From: Pseudomonas mandelii
GTDB lineage: Bacteria; Pseudomonadota; Gammaproteobacteria; Pseudomonadales; Pseudomonadaceae
DNA length: 64,000 nt
Reading direction: 5' to 3'
Assembly (NCBI RefSeq): GCF_024138395.1
Contig: NZ_JAMYDU010000003.1
Span: 310,001 to 374,000, forward strand
Shown: positions 44,113 through 53,519 of the stretch, one piece after another
Position numbering within the stretch: position 1 is the stretch's first letter
Layout of the letters: each line of letters begins with the position of its first letter
Notes under the pieces: generated by a model
The model's input: the letters and a program-made list of their open reading frames with translations, nothing else
What the model was told of the DNA's origin: nothing
The model's database searches: none
Made by a program: the position numbers and the translations under genes

Positions 44113-44201
44113 TTCGCGGGCAAGCCTCGCTCCTACAGATTTATGTCGTTCGCAGAATATGCACACGACACGGACCTGTAGGAGCGAGGCTTGCCCGCGA
44201 A
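44113..44201. repeat. REP-like inverted repeat, family B, copy 2
   Basis: The arms are the same as at 34306-34394 (TTCGCGGGCAAGCCTCGCTC and its complement), and the loop also matches copy 1 closely. It lies between convergent yrfG and the LysM gene. Confidence 0.85.
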
Positions 44202-44223
44202 GGCCATCACACGGTCTTGAACC

Positions 44224-44664
44224 TTACTCAGGAATCCGCAACACCTGCCCCGGATAGATCTTGTCCGGGTGCGAAAGCATTGGTTTGTTGGCCTCGAAGA
44301 TTTTGTTGTACTTGTTCGCGTCGCCGTACTCAGCCTTGGAAATCGCGCTGAGGGTGTCGCCCTTTTTCACGGTAACGAAACGAGCAGCCTTCGCCACCGG
44401 CCCAGTCACAGTAATCTGGTCATCCACGCTACCGACGCCTTGGATATTGCCCACGGCCAGCAGAATTTTTTCCTTCTCTTCCTGGCTCGCCACTTCACCG
44501 GTGATGATGACTTTGTCGCCCTCGATGGTCGCCTGAACATTCGGATTACCCAGGCCGACCTTGCTGATATGTTCCTTCAACTGCTCGCTGGCATTGGCGT
44601 TGCCAGGTGTCAGCAGATCGATAAGTTTTTCGCCTGCTTCTTTCACAAAGCTAAAAATACTCAT
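44224..44664 (-). CDS. lysM: BON-LysM domain protein (Kbp/YgaU-like)
   Basis: The start at 44664 ([16 protein letters not shown]) gives 146 residues; a frame to 44751 is not supported. A BON domain (about 25-90: [21 protein letters not shown]) precedes a LysM domain (about 97-145: [33 protein letters not shown]). E. coli Kbp with this layout is a cytoplasmic potassium-binding protein needed for growth under high external K+. No signal peptide is seen, consistent with that. It is monocistronic. Confidence 0.93.
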   Translation of the reverse strand: MSIFSFVKEAGEKLIDLLTPGNANASEQLKEHISKVGLGNPNVQATIEGDKVIITGEVASQEEKEKILLAVGNIQGVGSVDDQITVTGPVAKAARFVTVKKGDTLSAISKAEYGDANKYNKIFEANKPMLSHPDKIYPGQVLRIPE

Positions 44665-44801
44665 GGTGCACTCTCCTTGGGGTTTAGGTTCCAGACGCCA
44701 AAGACTAGACCAGCCGTGCAATGTCCGGTTCCCAGCCGACCAATGACCCAACCCCGCGCAGGCGGTAGAATCGCAAACCTTGCCCGCGCCCTGGAGCGAA
44801 G

Positions 44802-45689
44802 ATGGACATCAAGCAGCTCAAATTCCTCATCGCTCTCGACGAAACCCGCCACTTCGGCCAAGCCGCCGCGCGTTGTCACATCACCCAGCCGACCCTGTCC
44901 ATGCGCCTGCGCAGCCTCGAAGAAGAGCTCGACCTGCCGCTGGTCAACCGCGGCCAGCGCTTCGAAGGTTTCACCGCGCCGGGCGAACGCGTGCTGGCGT
45001 GGGCGCGTACGGTGCTGGCGGCCTACGACGGTTTGCAGGCCGAAGCGGCAGCCTGTCGCGGCAACCTCGTGGGTACGTTGCGTCTGGGCGTGGTTCCGCT
45101 GTCGAGTTTCGACCCGGTACCGCTGATGCAACGCCTGCACGCAGAACACCCGAACCTGCGCTTCGAACTCTCGGCACTGAGTTCCGAACAAATCCTCGAA
45201 CAACTGGCGAACAATCGCCTCGACCTCGGCGTTTCCTATCTGGAACGGCTGGATGGCGAACGTTTTGACTCCCTGGCCTTCAGCGAAACCCGCATGGGCT
45301 TGCTCTACGATCAGCGTTTCTTCAGTTTCGGCGACGCGCCCTTGAGTTGGAAATCGTTGATTGAACTGCCGCTGGGCATGCTCACCAGCGGCATGCATTT
45401 TCGCCAGTCCATCGACCATAACTTCCACAGCCGTGGCTTGGCCCCCCAACCGTTGCTGCAAACCGACGCAGTCCACCAATTGTTACAAGCGGTACACGGC
45501 GGCCTGTGCTGTGCTGTGATGCCGCTGGATGGCGGTCTCGAAAACCTCACCGATCACTTGCGCCTGCAGCCCATCGAAAGCGCCCAGACCCTCGCCCGGC
45601 TAGGGCTGATCATGCGCCGCAGCGCTCCGCGTTCGGCGCTTGCAGAAGCGTGTTTCGCGATCTATCAGCAATCAATGACAGGCTCTTGA
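44802..45689 (+). CDS. LysR-family regulator upstream of fdhD
   Basis: The 295-residue LysR protein has the OxyR-like DNA-binding start ([20 protein letters not shown], then [22 protein letters not shown], residues 18-40) and a full effector domain ([13 protein letters not shown] onward). It lacks the OxyR redox cysteines arrangement. It is read in the same direction as fdhD, 94 bases upstream, and is the likely regulator of the fdhD/FdhF-like pair; the target is inferred from position. Confidence 0.9.
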   Translation: MDIKQLKFLIALDETRHFGQAAARCHITQPTLSMRLRSLEEELDLPLVNRGQRFEGFTAPGERVLAWARTVLAAYDGLQAEAAACRGNLVGTLRLGVVPLSSFDPVPLMQRLHAEHPNLRFELSALSSEQILEQLANNRLDLGVSYLERLDGERFDSLAFSETRMGLLYDQRFFSFGDAPLSWKSLIELPLGMLTSGMHFRQSIDHNFHSRGLAPQPLLQTDAVHQLLQAVHGGLCCAVMPLDGGLENLTDHLRLQPIESAQTLARLGLIMRRSAPRSALAEACFAIYQQSMTGS

Positions 45690-45783
45690 TCGACGTCATC
45701 TATCGGCAGATCAGTAATAGCAATTAGACGCGACATGTTGACGCGCCTAGGCTTAAAGCTGACCCAACCGTCGGTGATGCCTA

Positions 45784-46623
45784 ATGAACGCCAAGCGCCC
45801 TGCCCGCGCGGCGCCTGCTGTTGAAACGCCCGCGACCGCCGCAAGCCAGACATACTGCTACTGCAACCTTGAATACACCGAATCGGCCAGCACCGCGCTG
45901 GCCGAAGAAGTCGCGTTGGCGATTGCCTATAACGGCATCAGCCAGGCGGTCATGTTGGTGACGCCAACGGATCTTGAAGACTTCATCGTCGGCTTCAGCC
46001 TCGGCAGCGGCATCATCGAAGACGCTTCAGATATCTACGACTTGCAACTGAGTGGCACAGGTTCGGCGCAATACGCGCAAGTGACCATCGCCAACCGCGC
46101 CTTCTGGAACCTCAAGCAGCAGCGCCGGCAACTGGCCGGCACCAGCGGTTGTGGCCTCTGCGGCGTGGAAGCGGTGGAGCAAGCGCTGCCCGACCTCAAA
46201 GTCCTGCCCGGCGCCCCACTGCCCCCGGCCGAATGGCTGGACGGCCTGCGCCAGCGCATCGGCGAGTTTCAGCCGCTGGGCCAGCATTGCGGCGCGGTGC
46301 ATGCGGCGGTGTTCATGAATGGCAACGGTGAATTGCTGCTGGGCCGTGAAGACATCGGCCGGCACAACGCCCTCGACAAGCTGATCGGCGGGTTGATCCG
46401 CCAGAAGATCCCGACCACCGGCGGCCTGGCGATTGTCACCAGTCGTTGCAGTCTCGAATTGATCCAGAAAGTTTTACGCGCCGGCATCCAGACCCTGGTC
46501 AGCCTGTCGTCGCCCACAGGCCTTGCCGTGCAATGGGCCCGTCGTCACAACCTCAATCTCATCCACCTGCCGCAGAAAAGTGCACCGCGGGTCTACAGCC
46601 CAGCGTTGGAGAATCAAGCGTGA
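45784..46623 (+). CDS. fdhD: Formate dehydrogenase sulfurtransferase/accessory protein FdhD
   Basis: FdhD delivers sulfur from a cysteine desulfurase to the molybdenum cofactor of formate dehydrogenase-type enzymes. The essential CxxC loop is present (AGTSGCGLCGVEA near residue 121). The 279 residues are normal, with the family end motif SLELIQKVLRAGIQTLVSLS. It overlaps the following FdhF/YdeP gene by four bases (GTGA), which indicates the molybdoenzyme it serves. Confidence 0.95.
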   Translation: MNAKRPARAAPAVETPATAASQTYCYCNLEYTESASTALAEEVALAIAYNGISQAVMLVTPTDLEDFIVGFSLGSGIIEDASDIYDLQLSGTGSAQYAQVTIANRAFWNLKQQRRQLAGTSGCGLCGVEAVEQALPDLKVLPGAPLPPAEWLDGLRQRIGEFQPLGQHCGAVHAAVFMNGNGELLLGREDIGRHNALDKLIGGLIRQKIPTTGGLAIVTSRCSLELIQKVLRAGIQTLVSLSSPTGLAVQWARRHNLNLIHLPQKSAPRVYSPALENQA

Positions 46624-48968
46624 GTCAACACCGTCAAGCCGACCAGAAACCCGTCCCCCGCTACAAGCCCTACAAAGGCCCAGCCGGTGGCTGGGGCGCG
46701 CTGATCAGCGTCGCCCAGGCCTGGTTGACCAGCGATAACGCGCTGAAAAACCTGCGCATAATGCTCAAGACCAACCAGAATGGCGGCTTCGACTGCCCAG
46801 GTTGCGCTTGGGGCGATTCTCCGGAAAAAGGCATGGTGATGTTCTGCGAGAACGGCGCCAAAGCGGTGAACTGGGAAGCGACCAAACGGCGTGTCGACGC
46901 TGCATTCTTTGCCAAACATAGCGTCACCTCGCTGTTGGAACAGAGCGACTACTGGCTTGAGTATCAGGGCCGACTGACCGAGCCGATGAGCTACAACGCC
47001 GAGACCGATCGTTACCAACCCATCAGCTGGGATGACGCCTTCGCGCTGATCGGTAAACATTTGCAGGGCCTGTCGAGCCCGGATCAAGCCGAGTTCTACA
47101 CTTCGGGCCGCGCCAGCAACGAAGCGGCGTACCTCTATCAGCTGTTCGTGCGTGCCTACGGCACCAACAACTTCCCCGATTGCTCGAACATGTGCCACGA
47201 GGCCAGCGGTGTGGCCATGGCGCAAAGTGTCGGCATCGGCAAAGGCACCGTGACCTTCGATGATTTCGAACACGCCGATGCGATTTTCGTCTGGGGCCAG
47301 AACCCCGGAACCAACCATCCGCGGATGCTCGAACCCCTGCGCGAAGCGGTGAAACGCGGCGCTCAGGTGGTGTGCGTCAACCCGCTGAAAGAACGCGGCC
47401 TGGAACGCTTCCAGCATCCACAGCACCCACTGGAAATGCTCACCAACGGCGATAAGCCGACCAATACCGCGTACTTCCGTCCTGCGCTGGGCGGCGACAT
47501 GGCGGTGCTGCGCGGCATGGCGAAATTTTTGCTGCAATGGGAACGCGACGCGCAGAACGCTGGTGCACCGGCGGTGTTCGATCACGACTTCCTCAATGAA
47601 CATGCCGTCAACGTGCTGGAATACATGGGCGTCATCGACGACACCCCATGGGAGCAGATCGTCGAGCAGTCCGGCCTAACGCTGGTGGAAATCGAGCAAG
47701 CAGCGCGCATGTACGCCAAAGGCAAAAACGTGATCATGTGCTGGGCCATGGGCATTACCCAGCATCGTCATTCGGTGCCGACCATCCAGGAAATCGCCAA
47801 CCTGATGCTGCTGCGTGGCAACATCGGACGGCCGGGTGCCGGTCTGTGCCCAGTGCGTGGCCATAGCAATGTGCAGGGCGACCGGACGATGGGCATCAAC
47901 GAACGTCCGCCGGTGGCGTTCCTCGATTCTCTGGAGCGCCGCTTCCAATTCAAGGTGCCGCGTGAAAACGGCCACAACGTGGTCGAGGCGATTCATGCCA
48001 TGGCCGACGGCCGCTCCAAAGTCTTCATCGGCCTGGGCGGCAACTTCGCCCAAGCCACCCCGGACAGCCCACGGACCTTCCAGGCCTTGAGCAACTGCGA
48101 CCTGACCGTGCAGATCAGCACCAAGCTCAACCGCAGCCATTTGGCCCATGGTAAAGATGCGCTGATCCTGCCGTGCCTGGGCCGTACCGACATCGATATC
48201 CAGACCGAAGGCGCCCAAGCGGTGACCGTGGAAGACTCGTTCAGCATGGTCCACGCTTCCAACGGTCAACTGCAGCCGCTGTCGAACCAGATGCGCTCGG
48301 AGCCTGCAATCATCGCCGGTATCGCCGCCGCGACCCTGGGCAGCAAACCGGTGGACTGGAACTGGCTGGTGGCCGATTACAGCCGCATCCGCGACCTGAT
48401 CGCCGACACGATCCCGGGCTTCCGGGACTTCAACGAGAAAATCCTGAACCCGGGTGGTTTTCACCTGGGTAACAGTGCCCGCGCACGTCGCTGGAATACC
48501 CCATCGGGTCGGGCCAACTTCCGTGCGAACATGCTGCCCAAAGACTTGGTGCACGAACGTACCCGCGCCACCGGCGTGCTGCCGGACCTGATCATGCAGT
48601 CGATGCGTTCACACGATCAGTACAACACCACGATTTATGGTCTTGATGACCGTTATCGCGGGGTAAAAGGTCAACGGGATGTGTTGTTCGTCAATGAGGC
48701 CGACATCATTCGCCTGGGCTTCAAACCAGGGCAGAAGGCTGACATCGTTTCGATCTGGGATGATAGCCGTGAGCGGCGGGTGAAGGGCTTCACGCTGCTG
48801 GCGTTTGATATTCCTGCCGGGCAAGCGGCCGCTTACTATCCGGAAGTGAACCCGCTGGTGCCGCTGGAAAGCACCGGGGATGGCAGCCATACGCCGACGT
48901 CGAAGTTTGTGGCGATTCGGCTGGAGGCGGCGAGTGAGACTGGGTTGATCATGGCCAAGTCGGCTTAA
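46620..48968 (+). CDS. FdhF/YdeP-family molybdopterin oxidoreductase
   Basis: Translation is set at the GTG at 46620, overlapping the fdhD stop; a longer frame from 46446 is inside fdhD. The 782-residue enzyme has the YdeP-type N-terminal GGFDCPGCAWGDSPEKG (about residue 55), SGRASNEAAYLYQLFVRAYG, and the molybdopterin-site NNFPDCSNMCHEASG near residue 190. MGITQHRHSVPTIQEIANL and the C-terminal dinucleotide-binding domain follow. E. coli YdeP is linked to acid resistance; the substrate is not established. No twin-arginine signal, so cytoplasmic. Confidence 0.93.
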   Translation: MSQHRQADQKPVPRYKPYKGPAGGWGALISVAQAWLTSDNALKNLRIMLKTNQNGGFDCPGCAWGDSPEKGMVMFCENGAKAVNWEATKRRVDAAFFAKHSVTSLLEQSDYWLEYQGRLTEPMSYNAETDRYQPISWDDAFALIGKHLQGLSSPDQAEFYTSGRASNEAAYLYQLFVRAYGTNNFPDCSNMCHEASGVAMAQSVGIGKGTVTFDDFEHADAIFVWGQNPGTNHPRMLEPLREAVKRGAQVVCVNPLKERGLERFQHPQHPLEMLTNGDKPTNTAYFRPALGGDMAVLRGMAKFLLQWERDAQNAGAPAVFDHDFLNEHAVNVLEYMGVIDDTPWEQIVEQSGLTLVEIEQAARMYAKGKNVIMCWAMGITQHRHSVPTIQEIANLMLLRGNIGRPGAGLCPVRGHSNVQGDRTMGINERPPVAFLDSLERRFQFKVPRENGHNVVEAIHAMADGRSKVFIGLGGNFAQATPDSPRTFQALSNCDLTVQISTKLNRSHLAHGKDALILPCLGRTDIDIQTEGAQAVTVEDSFSMVHASNGQLQPLSNQMRSEPAIIAGIAAATLGSKPVDWNWLVADYSRIRDLIADTIPGFRDFNEKILNPGGFHLGNSARARRWNTPSGRANFRANMLPKDLVHERTRATGVLPDLIMQSMRSHDQYNTTIYGLDDRYRGVKGQRDVLFVNEADIIRLGFKPGQKADIVSIWDDSRERRVKGFTLLAFDIPAGQAAAYYPEVNPLVPLESTGDGSHTPTSKFVAIRLEAASETGLIMAKSA

Positions 48969-48989
48969 CGCGGCGGCAGGTCTGGCCTC

Positions 48990-49081
48990 TTCGCGGGCAA
49001 GCCTCGCTCCTACAGAATTGTGTCGTTCACGGAGTCAGTGGACGACTCTAAAACTCTGTAGGAGCGAGGCTTGCCCGCGAA
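48990..49081. repeat. REP-like inverted repeat, family B, copy 3
   Basis: It has the same arms as copies at 34306 and 44113, but the loop differs more. It lies 21 bases after the molybdoenzyme gene, in a 358-base gap that otherwise contains a terminator (49142-49171) and the promoter region of the glycine-zipper gene. Confidence 0.85.
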
Positions 49082-49141
49082 GACATTCGACTTGGCAATG
49101 CACTATCGACACCCTTCGAACACTTTCCAAACGCCCACAAA

Positions 49142-49171
49142 AAAGGCCGTTTCTGTATAGAAACGGCCTTT
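49142..49171. terminator. Hairpin terminator, possibly bidirectional
   Basis: AAAGGCCGTTTC and GAAACGGCCTTT pair perfectly around TGTATA, with an A run before and a short T run after. It lies downstream of the molybdoenzyme operon. Confidence 0.75.
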
Positions 49172-49326
49172 GCGAAGTAGTTAAAGACCGGCGAAAAACA
49201 CTTAAGTTCCGCCCAAAAAACAGTAACTTATAGAATTGTGCTCAAGTCGTGTTACTCGTCGGATTTCGATTGTCACAACCACAACACAGCCTCAGGATCG
49301 CGCCGTCATCCCCTTGAGGTTCCTCT

Positions 49327-49821
49327 ATGAAGTTCTCCTCGATTCTCTTGTTGTCCCTTGGCCTGGTCAGTGGCTTCGCTTCTGCAGGCGGCACCACCGA
49401 AGCAGGTGTGGGCGGCGCATTGGGCGGGGTTCTTGGCTCGGTCGTCGGTCAATCGTTAGGCGGCAGTACAGGTTCAACCATTGGCGCGGCCTTGGGCGGC
49501 GCGGGTGGTAGCGCAGTCGGCGCAGACAAACGCAGCCGTGGCGAAGCAGCCATTGGTGGTGCGTTGGGCGCAGCAGGCGGTAACGTGGTCGGCCGCAGCA
49601 TGGGCGGCACCACCGGCAGCCTGATCGGCTCCGCAGCAGGCGGCGGCGCCGGTGGCGCGCTGGGTAACTACATGGGCAACAAGAGCGATGACGATGATGA
49701 TCGTCGTTCCTATCGTGGCCGTGATGATCGTCGCTACTACCGTGACGGCCATCCAGGTCGTGGTCATGCCTATGGCCATCGCAAGCATAAACATAAACAC
49801 CGCTACCACGACGACGACTGA
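49327..49821 (+). CDS. Exported glycine-zipper protein with Asp/Arg/His-rich tail
   Basis: The 164-residue protein has a signal peptide (MKFSSILLLSLGLVSGFASA). A long glycine-zipper region follows (about residues 22-120) made of repeats such as GGALGGVLGSVVGQSLGG and TTGSLIGSAAGGGAGG, which can form membrane-spanning helices. The tail is DDDDDRR and then a His/Lys-rich HRKHKHKHRYHDDD, which could bind metal. Similar proteins are outer-membrane-associated and stress-related, but the function is unknown. A strong terminator follows. Confidence 0.87.
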   Translation: MKFSSILLLSLGLVSGFASAGGTTEAGVGGALGGVLGSVVGQSLGGSTGSTIGAALGGAGGSAVGADKRSRGEAAIGGALGAAGGNVVGRSMGGTTGSLIGSAAGGGAGGALGNYMGNKSDDDDDRRSYRGRDDRRYYRDGHPGRGHAYGHRKHKHKHRYHDDD

Positions 49822-49857
49822 AGTTTTAATCGCCTCGTTTACCGGTAGATCAAAACA

Positions 49858-49887
49858 TCGCAGCCCTCGGGCTGCGATTTTTTTTTG
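49858..49887 (+). terminator. Terminator of the glycine-zipper gene
   Basis: The perfect 22-base palindrome with arms ATCGCAGCCC and GGGCTGCGAT is followed by nine T. Confidence 0.88.
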
Positions 49888-49891
49888 CCTC

Positions 49892-50323
49892 TCAGATCGC
49901 CAGTCGCTCCAACGCCCCGCGCAATCCGGCAGGAATCGCCACCGGTTGATTCGTGGTCCGATCCACGAACACATGCACGAAGCGTCCCGCCGCGCAGGCT
50001 TCATCTTCATCTGCCTTAAACACTGCCAGCTCGTATTGCACCGAGCTATTGCCCAACTTGCCCACACGCAGTCCGATTTCGATCCGGTCCGGGAAAGCGA
50101 TGGAGGCAAAGTAGTCGCAGGCCGAACTCACCACAAATCCCACCACCTCGCCGTCATGGATATCCAGACCGCCGACTTCGATCAGGTAGGTGTTCACTGC
50201 CGTGTCGAAAAAACTGTAGTAGGTGACGTTGTTGATGTGACCGTAGGCGTCGTTGTCATGCCAGCGGGTGGTGATGGGCTGGAAGTGGGGGTAATCGGTG
50301 CGTTGGGGCATCGGGTTGGACAT
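49892..50323 (-). CDS. Acyl-CoA thioesterase, YbgC/4HBT type
   Basis: The 143-residue hot-dog protein shows the 4-hydroxybenzoyl-CoA thioesterase layout: TRWHDNDAYGHINNVTYYSFFDTAVN (Asp at about 22 being the catalytic residue), then VSSACDYFASIAFPDRIEIGLRV. Cytosolic hydrolysis of a short or medium acyl-CoA is expected. It is on the same strand as the 3-hydroxyacyl-CoA dehydrogenase upstream, with a family-A repeat between them, so both may act on the same fatty-acid-type substrate. Confidence 0.9.
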   Translation of the reverse strand: MSNPMPQRTDYPHFQPITTRWHDNDAYGHINNVTYYSFFDTAVNTYLIEVGGLDIHDGEVVGFVVSSACDYFASIAFPDRIEIGLRVGKLGNSSVQYELAVFKADEDEACAAGRFVHVFVDRTTNQPVAIPAGLRGALERLAI

Positions 50324-50351
50324 CAGAGTCGGTTCCTGGAGTTGGATTCAT

Positions 50352-50454
50352 GATCGTTCCCACGCTCTGCGTGGGAATGCAGCCCGTGACGCACATTCAG
50401 GAGCGGACGCAGAGCGTCCATGGAGGCGTTCCCACGCAGAGCGTGGGAACGATC
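50352..50454. repeat. REP-like inverted repeat, family A, copy 3
   Basis: A GATCG...CGATC element with both arms CCCACGCTCTGCGTGGG/CCCACGCAGAGCGTGGG intact. It sits between the dehydrogenase and thioesterase genes on the minus strand. Confidence 0.87.
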
Positions 50455-50460
50455 AGTAAA

Positions 50461-51687
50461 TCACTTGTCGGCAAACCCTTTACCTTGCGCCGCCAGTTCA
50501 CCAATCAACCGCGCCGGCGCCCAGTGATCGCCTTGCTTGGTCTCAAGCTGCAACAACCGCAGATGAATATCTTCCAACCCTTGCTGATCCGCCCAGGCCA
50601 TCGGCCCGCCCTTGTCCGCCGGGAAACCATAACCATTGAGGTACACCAGATCGATGTCATGCGCCGACGTCGCAATACCTTCCTGAAGAATCTTCGCCCC
50701 TTCGTTGACCAGCGCCAGCAAACAACGCTCCAGAACCTCTTCAGGGCCGATCTCGCGACGCTGGAACCCCAACCCTTCGCTGACTTCCAGTACCAGCGCG
50801 TCGACTTCCAGATCGTGCTCAGCCTGGCGACTGCCCGGTTCGTAGTGGTAATACCCGTCGCCACTCTTCTGACCGAAACGCCCCAGCTCGCACAAGCGGT
50901 TGTCCACTTGAACCTCCGGCGCATCCTGACCTTTGCCAGCCAGTTCCCGAGCGCGCCACTCCAGATCGATGCCGACCACGTCGTACATGCGGAACGGCCC
51001 CATGGCGAAACCAAAACCTTGTAGCGCCGCATCCACTTGATAAGGCAAAGCGCCTTCCAGCAGCATCTTGCGCGCTTCGAGCACGTATGGATGAAGCATG
51101 CGGTTGCCGATGAAACCGTGGCAGTTGCCCGACACCACGCTGACCTTGCCCATGCGCTTGCCCAGCTCCAGCGCTGCATCAAGCACCGCCGGTTCCGTCT
51201 GGGCGCCGCGCACGATCTCCAGCAATTTCATGATGTGCGCCGGGCTGAAGAAATGCAGGCCCAAAACCTGCTGCGGACGGCGAGTGGCAGCAGCAATCGC
51301 GTCGATGTCCAGCGCCGAAGTATTGCTGGCCAGAATCGCTTCAGGTTTCATCAGGCCGTCGAGTTCGCGGAAAATTTCCTGTTTCAACTCGAGGTTTTCG
51401 TAGACCGCTTCGATGACCAGATCGACATCGCGGATAGCCGCGTAATCGGCAACCGCCGTCACCCTCGCAATGCGCGCATCCGCCTCTGCCTGGTCGATCC
51501 GCCCCTGACGCACGTTGTGGGCGTAAGTCTCCGCCACACTGGTCAGCGCTTGTTCAAGCATCTGCGGATTGTTATCGACCCATTGCACCGGCACCCCGGC
51601 GTTGGCCAGGCACATGACAATGCCACGACCCATGGTGCCCGCGCCGATCACGGCGGCGCGCTGAATATCGAACGGTGTCTGGCTCAT
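50461..51687 (-). CDS. 3-hydroxyacyl-CoA dehydrogenase
   Basis: The 408-residue NAD-dependent enzyme has the Rossmann motif VIGAGTMGRGIVMCLANAG near residue 14. The SNTSALDIDAIA and GLHFFSPAHIMKLLEIV motifs (His near 148) follow, then the C-terminal dimerisation domain with a second half-copy (about 290-400: NGYGFPADKGGPMAWADQ). It catalyses oxidation of 3-hydroxyacyl-CoA in beta-oxidation. The fused hydratase domain of FadB is absent. Confidence 0.93.
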   Translation of the reverse strand: MSQTPFDIQRAAVIGAGTMGRGIVMCLANAGVPVQWVDNNPQMLEQALTSVAETYAHNVRQGRIDQAEADARIARVTAVADYAAIRDVDLVIEAVYENLELKQEIFRELDGLMKPEAILASNTSALDIDAIAAATRRPQQVLGLHFFSPAHIMKLLEIVRGAQTEPAVLDAALELGKRMGKVSVVSGNCHGFIGNRMLHPYVLEARKMLLEGALPYQVDAALQGFGFAMGPFRMYDVVGIDLEWRARELAGKGQDAPEVQVDNRLCELGRFGQKSGDGYYHYEPGSRQAEHDLEVDALVLEVSEGLGFQRREIGPEEVLERCLLALVNEGAKILQEGIATSAHDIDLVYLNGYGFPADKGGPMAWADQQGLEDIHLRLLQLETKQGDHWAPARLIGELAAQGKGFADK

Positions 51688-51992
51688 GGTTGTTCTCTTG
51701 TTAGCGATCCAAAGACAGTCCTCACCATAGTCAGGCGCGGGGCTTTTTTGAAATTTATTCCTGTGATGAGCGACATTCAGGGGATGGATGTGCCATTCAT
51801 TGCGGGGAGCCTATTCCCACAACCGCTACCTTGGGGACCCAGAACTCAGGAAGAACCACAAAGGAGTGAACCAGACCCAAATGGGTGCTAGCCAATCACT
51901 TTAATCAGGTTAAAATTTTCTTATCTGATTTGATGATTTTAAAAAAAATCTTGGTGTGGTAAAAAAAATCTTACCCACATAGGGGAACTGCG
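51688..51992. other. Intergenic region with A-tract direct repeat ahead of fic
   Basis: These 305 bases contain no gene. The right part is A/T-rich and holds AAAAAAAATCTT twice, at 51941-51952 and 51961-51972, exactly 20 bases apart. Between and after them GTGTGGTAA and TTACCCACA are near-complementary. This is a candidate regulatory site or bent-DNA element for the Fic gene, whose start follows at 51993 after AGGGGAA. Confidence 0.55.
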
Positions 51993-53495
51993 ATGGGAAA
52001 CAGAGTGGGCTATGCCCATTTGATTGACGCGCTGGATCTAAAAGCTATCGAGGTGAAACGGCCAGCGCTCACCCAGCCAGTCACCCGCCTGGAGAAAATC
52101 GGTGGTGCATTGTCCGTCCCGCAGAGCGTTGCGCCTGCGCAAGAAGACTACCTCGCACATATCTTGTTTGCGCTAAAGCATGAGGGCGTCAATCTCGCCA
52201 TTCTTGCTCAGGCACTCCCCCGCATTGATGGACAAATATTGGTCGACGCTATAACCGAGGCTCCCAGTAGCGCTTACCTGCGCAAAATTTGCTTCCTCTG
52301 GGAATTTTTCACTGACCAGCACCTGAACTATCCCGACAACCCTCGCGGCACCGCTACTTTTCTATTTGACCCGGACAATTACATAACCGGGCCATCAGTC
52401 CGAAACTCGCGCTGGCGAGTCGACTTCAATGGGCTTGGCACACTTCGATATTGCGCAACAGTCGAACGCACCGCGGAGATCCAGACCCTACTCAACTATG
52501 ACATTCTTGGCCGATCAAAAGCCTTTATTGGCTCCCTTCCAAAAGAGATGATGGATCGGACGATCAATTGGGCGTATCTGAGCGAAACTGAAAACTCGTT
52601 CGCAATCGAGAAGGAAGCCCCCAGTGAGCAAAAAGCGCAACGATTTGTGCAACTGCTCCGCCAGGCACATGAGCGCCAGCCACTTACGGAAGATTATCTC
52701 GTCGCGTTGCAGAACAGCGCGATTTCCAACCCCTTTGATCGTGCGGCAGCATTCCGACACGAACAAAACCACCTGAGTAATTCATTTCGCGGTGCTGCTG
52801 GCGTGACCTACGTGCCGCCAGACCCCGAGCTCTGCCGTGAGTTGATGGAAGAGTTGATGACCTTCGCCAACAGAGCACCAGAGCAACTCGACCCATTGGT
52901 CGCCGCAGGCATCGCGTCTTTTGGCTTCGTCTTTCTGCACCCCTTCATGGATGGCAATGGCCGCCTTTCGCGCTTCTTGATCCACCTGGCTCTGTGCCGA
53001 AGCGGTGCTCTCGAAAACGGCCTCTTGCTACCTGTTTCGGTCGCTATGAAGCGTGAAGAACAACACTATCTGGAAGCACTACAGTCTTTCTCAAAGCCAG
53101 CCCGTGAGTTTTGGGATGTTCGCTGGATCGATGCGGAAACAATGAGCTTCAACTTCATCGGCGATCCCAGTATCTATCGCTATTGGGATGCCACTGATTG
53201 CGTAGCGTTCACGATGGAAATGGCCAAACGAGCCCTCGAGGTGGAGCTGAGAGAGGAAACCGATTTTCTTCAGCGATTCGATACTCTTGTGAAGGTTGTA
53301 AACGAAAACTACGACGTTCGAGGCAATCTATTGTCCAGGCTAGTCATGCAGTGCCTGGATCAAAACGGCATCGTGTCCAAAGGCCGACGCAAACAATACC
53401 AAGGATTGATTCAGGAAGATGTTTTCGACTTTCTAGAGCAAGAAGCTCAGGCGCTATTGGCCGATGCTTACGGTGAGTCTTCTGAAGACGTTTGA
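51993..53495 (+). CDS. Fic-domain AMP-transferase-type protein
   Basis: The 500-residue protein carries the Fic active site HPFMDGNGRLSR near residue 316, complete for nucleotide transfer (usually AMP) to target hydroxyls. An N-terminal DUF4172-like or Fic_N region precedes it. The inhibitory helix motif appears as SFAIEKE near residue 200: the glutamate is kept but the usual following glycine or asparagine is lysine. The C-terminal part (about 430-500) may form a winged helix. The gene is solitary with A/T-rich upstream DNA, consistent with accessory origin. Targets are unknown. Confidence 0.88.
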   Translation: MGNRVGYAHLIDALDLKAIEVKRPALTQPVTRLEKIGGALSVPQSVAPAQEDYLAHILFALKHEGVNLAILAQALPRIDGQILVDAITEAPSSAYLRKICFLWEFFTDQHLNYPDNPRGTATFLFDPDNYITGPSVRNSRWRVDFNGLGTLRYCATVERTAEIQTLLNYDILGRSKAFIGSLPKEMMDRTINWAYLSETENSFAIEKEAPSEQKAQRFVQLLRQAHERQPLTEDYLVALQNSAISNPFDRAAAFRHEQNHLSNSFRGAAGVTYVPPDPELCRELMEELMTFANRAPEQLDPLVAAGIASFGFVFLHPFMDGNGRLSRFLIHLALCRSGALENGLLLPVSVAMKREEQHYLEALQSFSKPAREFWDVRWIDAETMSFNFIGDPSIYRYWDATDCVAFTMEMAKRALEVELREETDFLQRFDTLVKVVNENYDVRGNLLSRLVMQCLDQNGIVSKGRRKQYQGLIQEDVFDFLEQEAQALLADAYGESSEDV

Positions 53496-53519
53496 ACGGC
53501 CTCTGTAAGAGGCCCTGTT

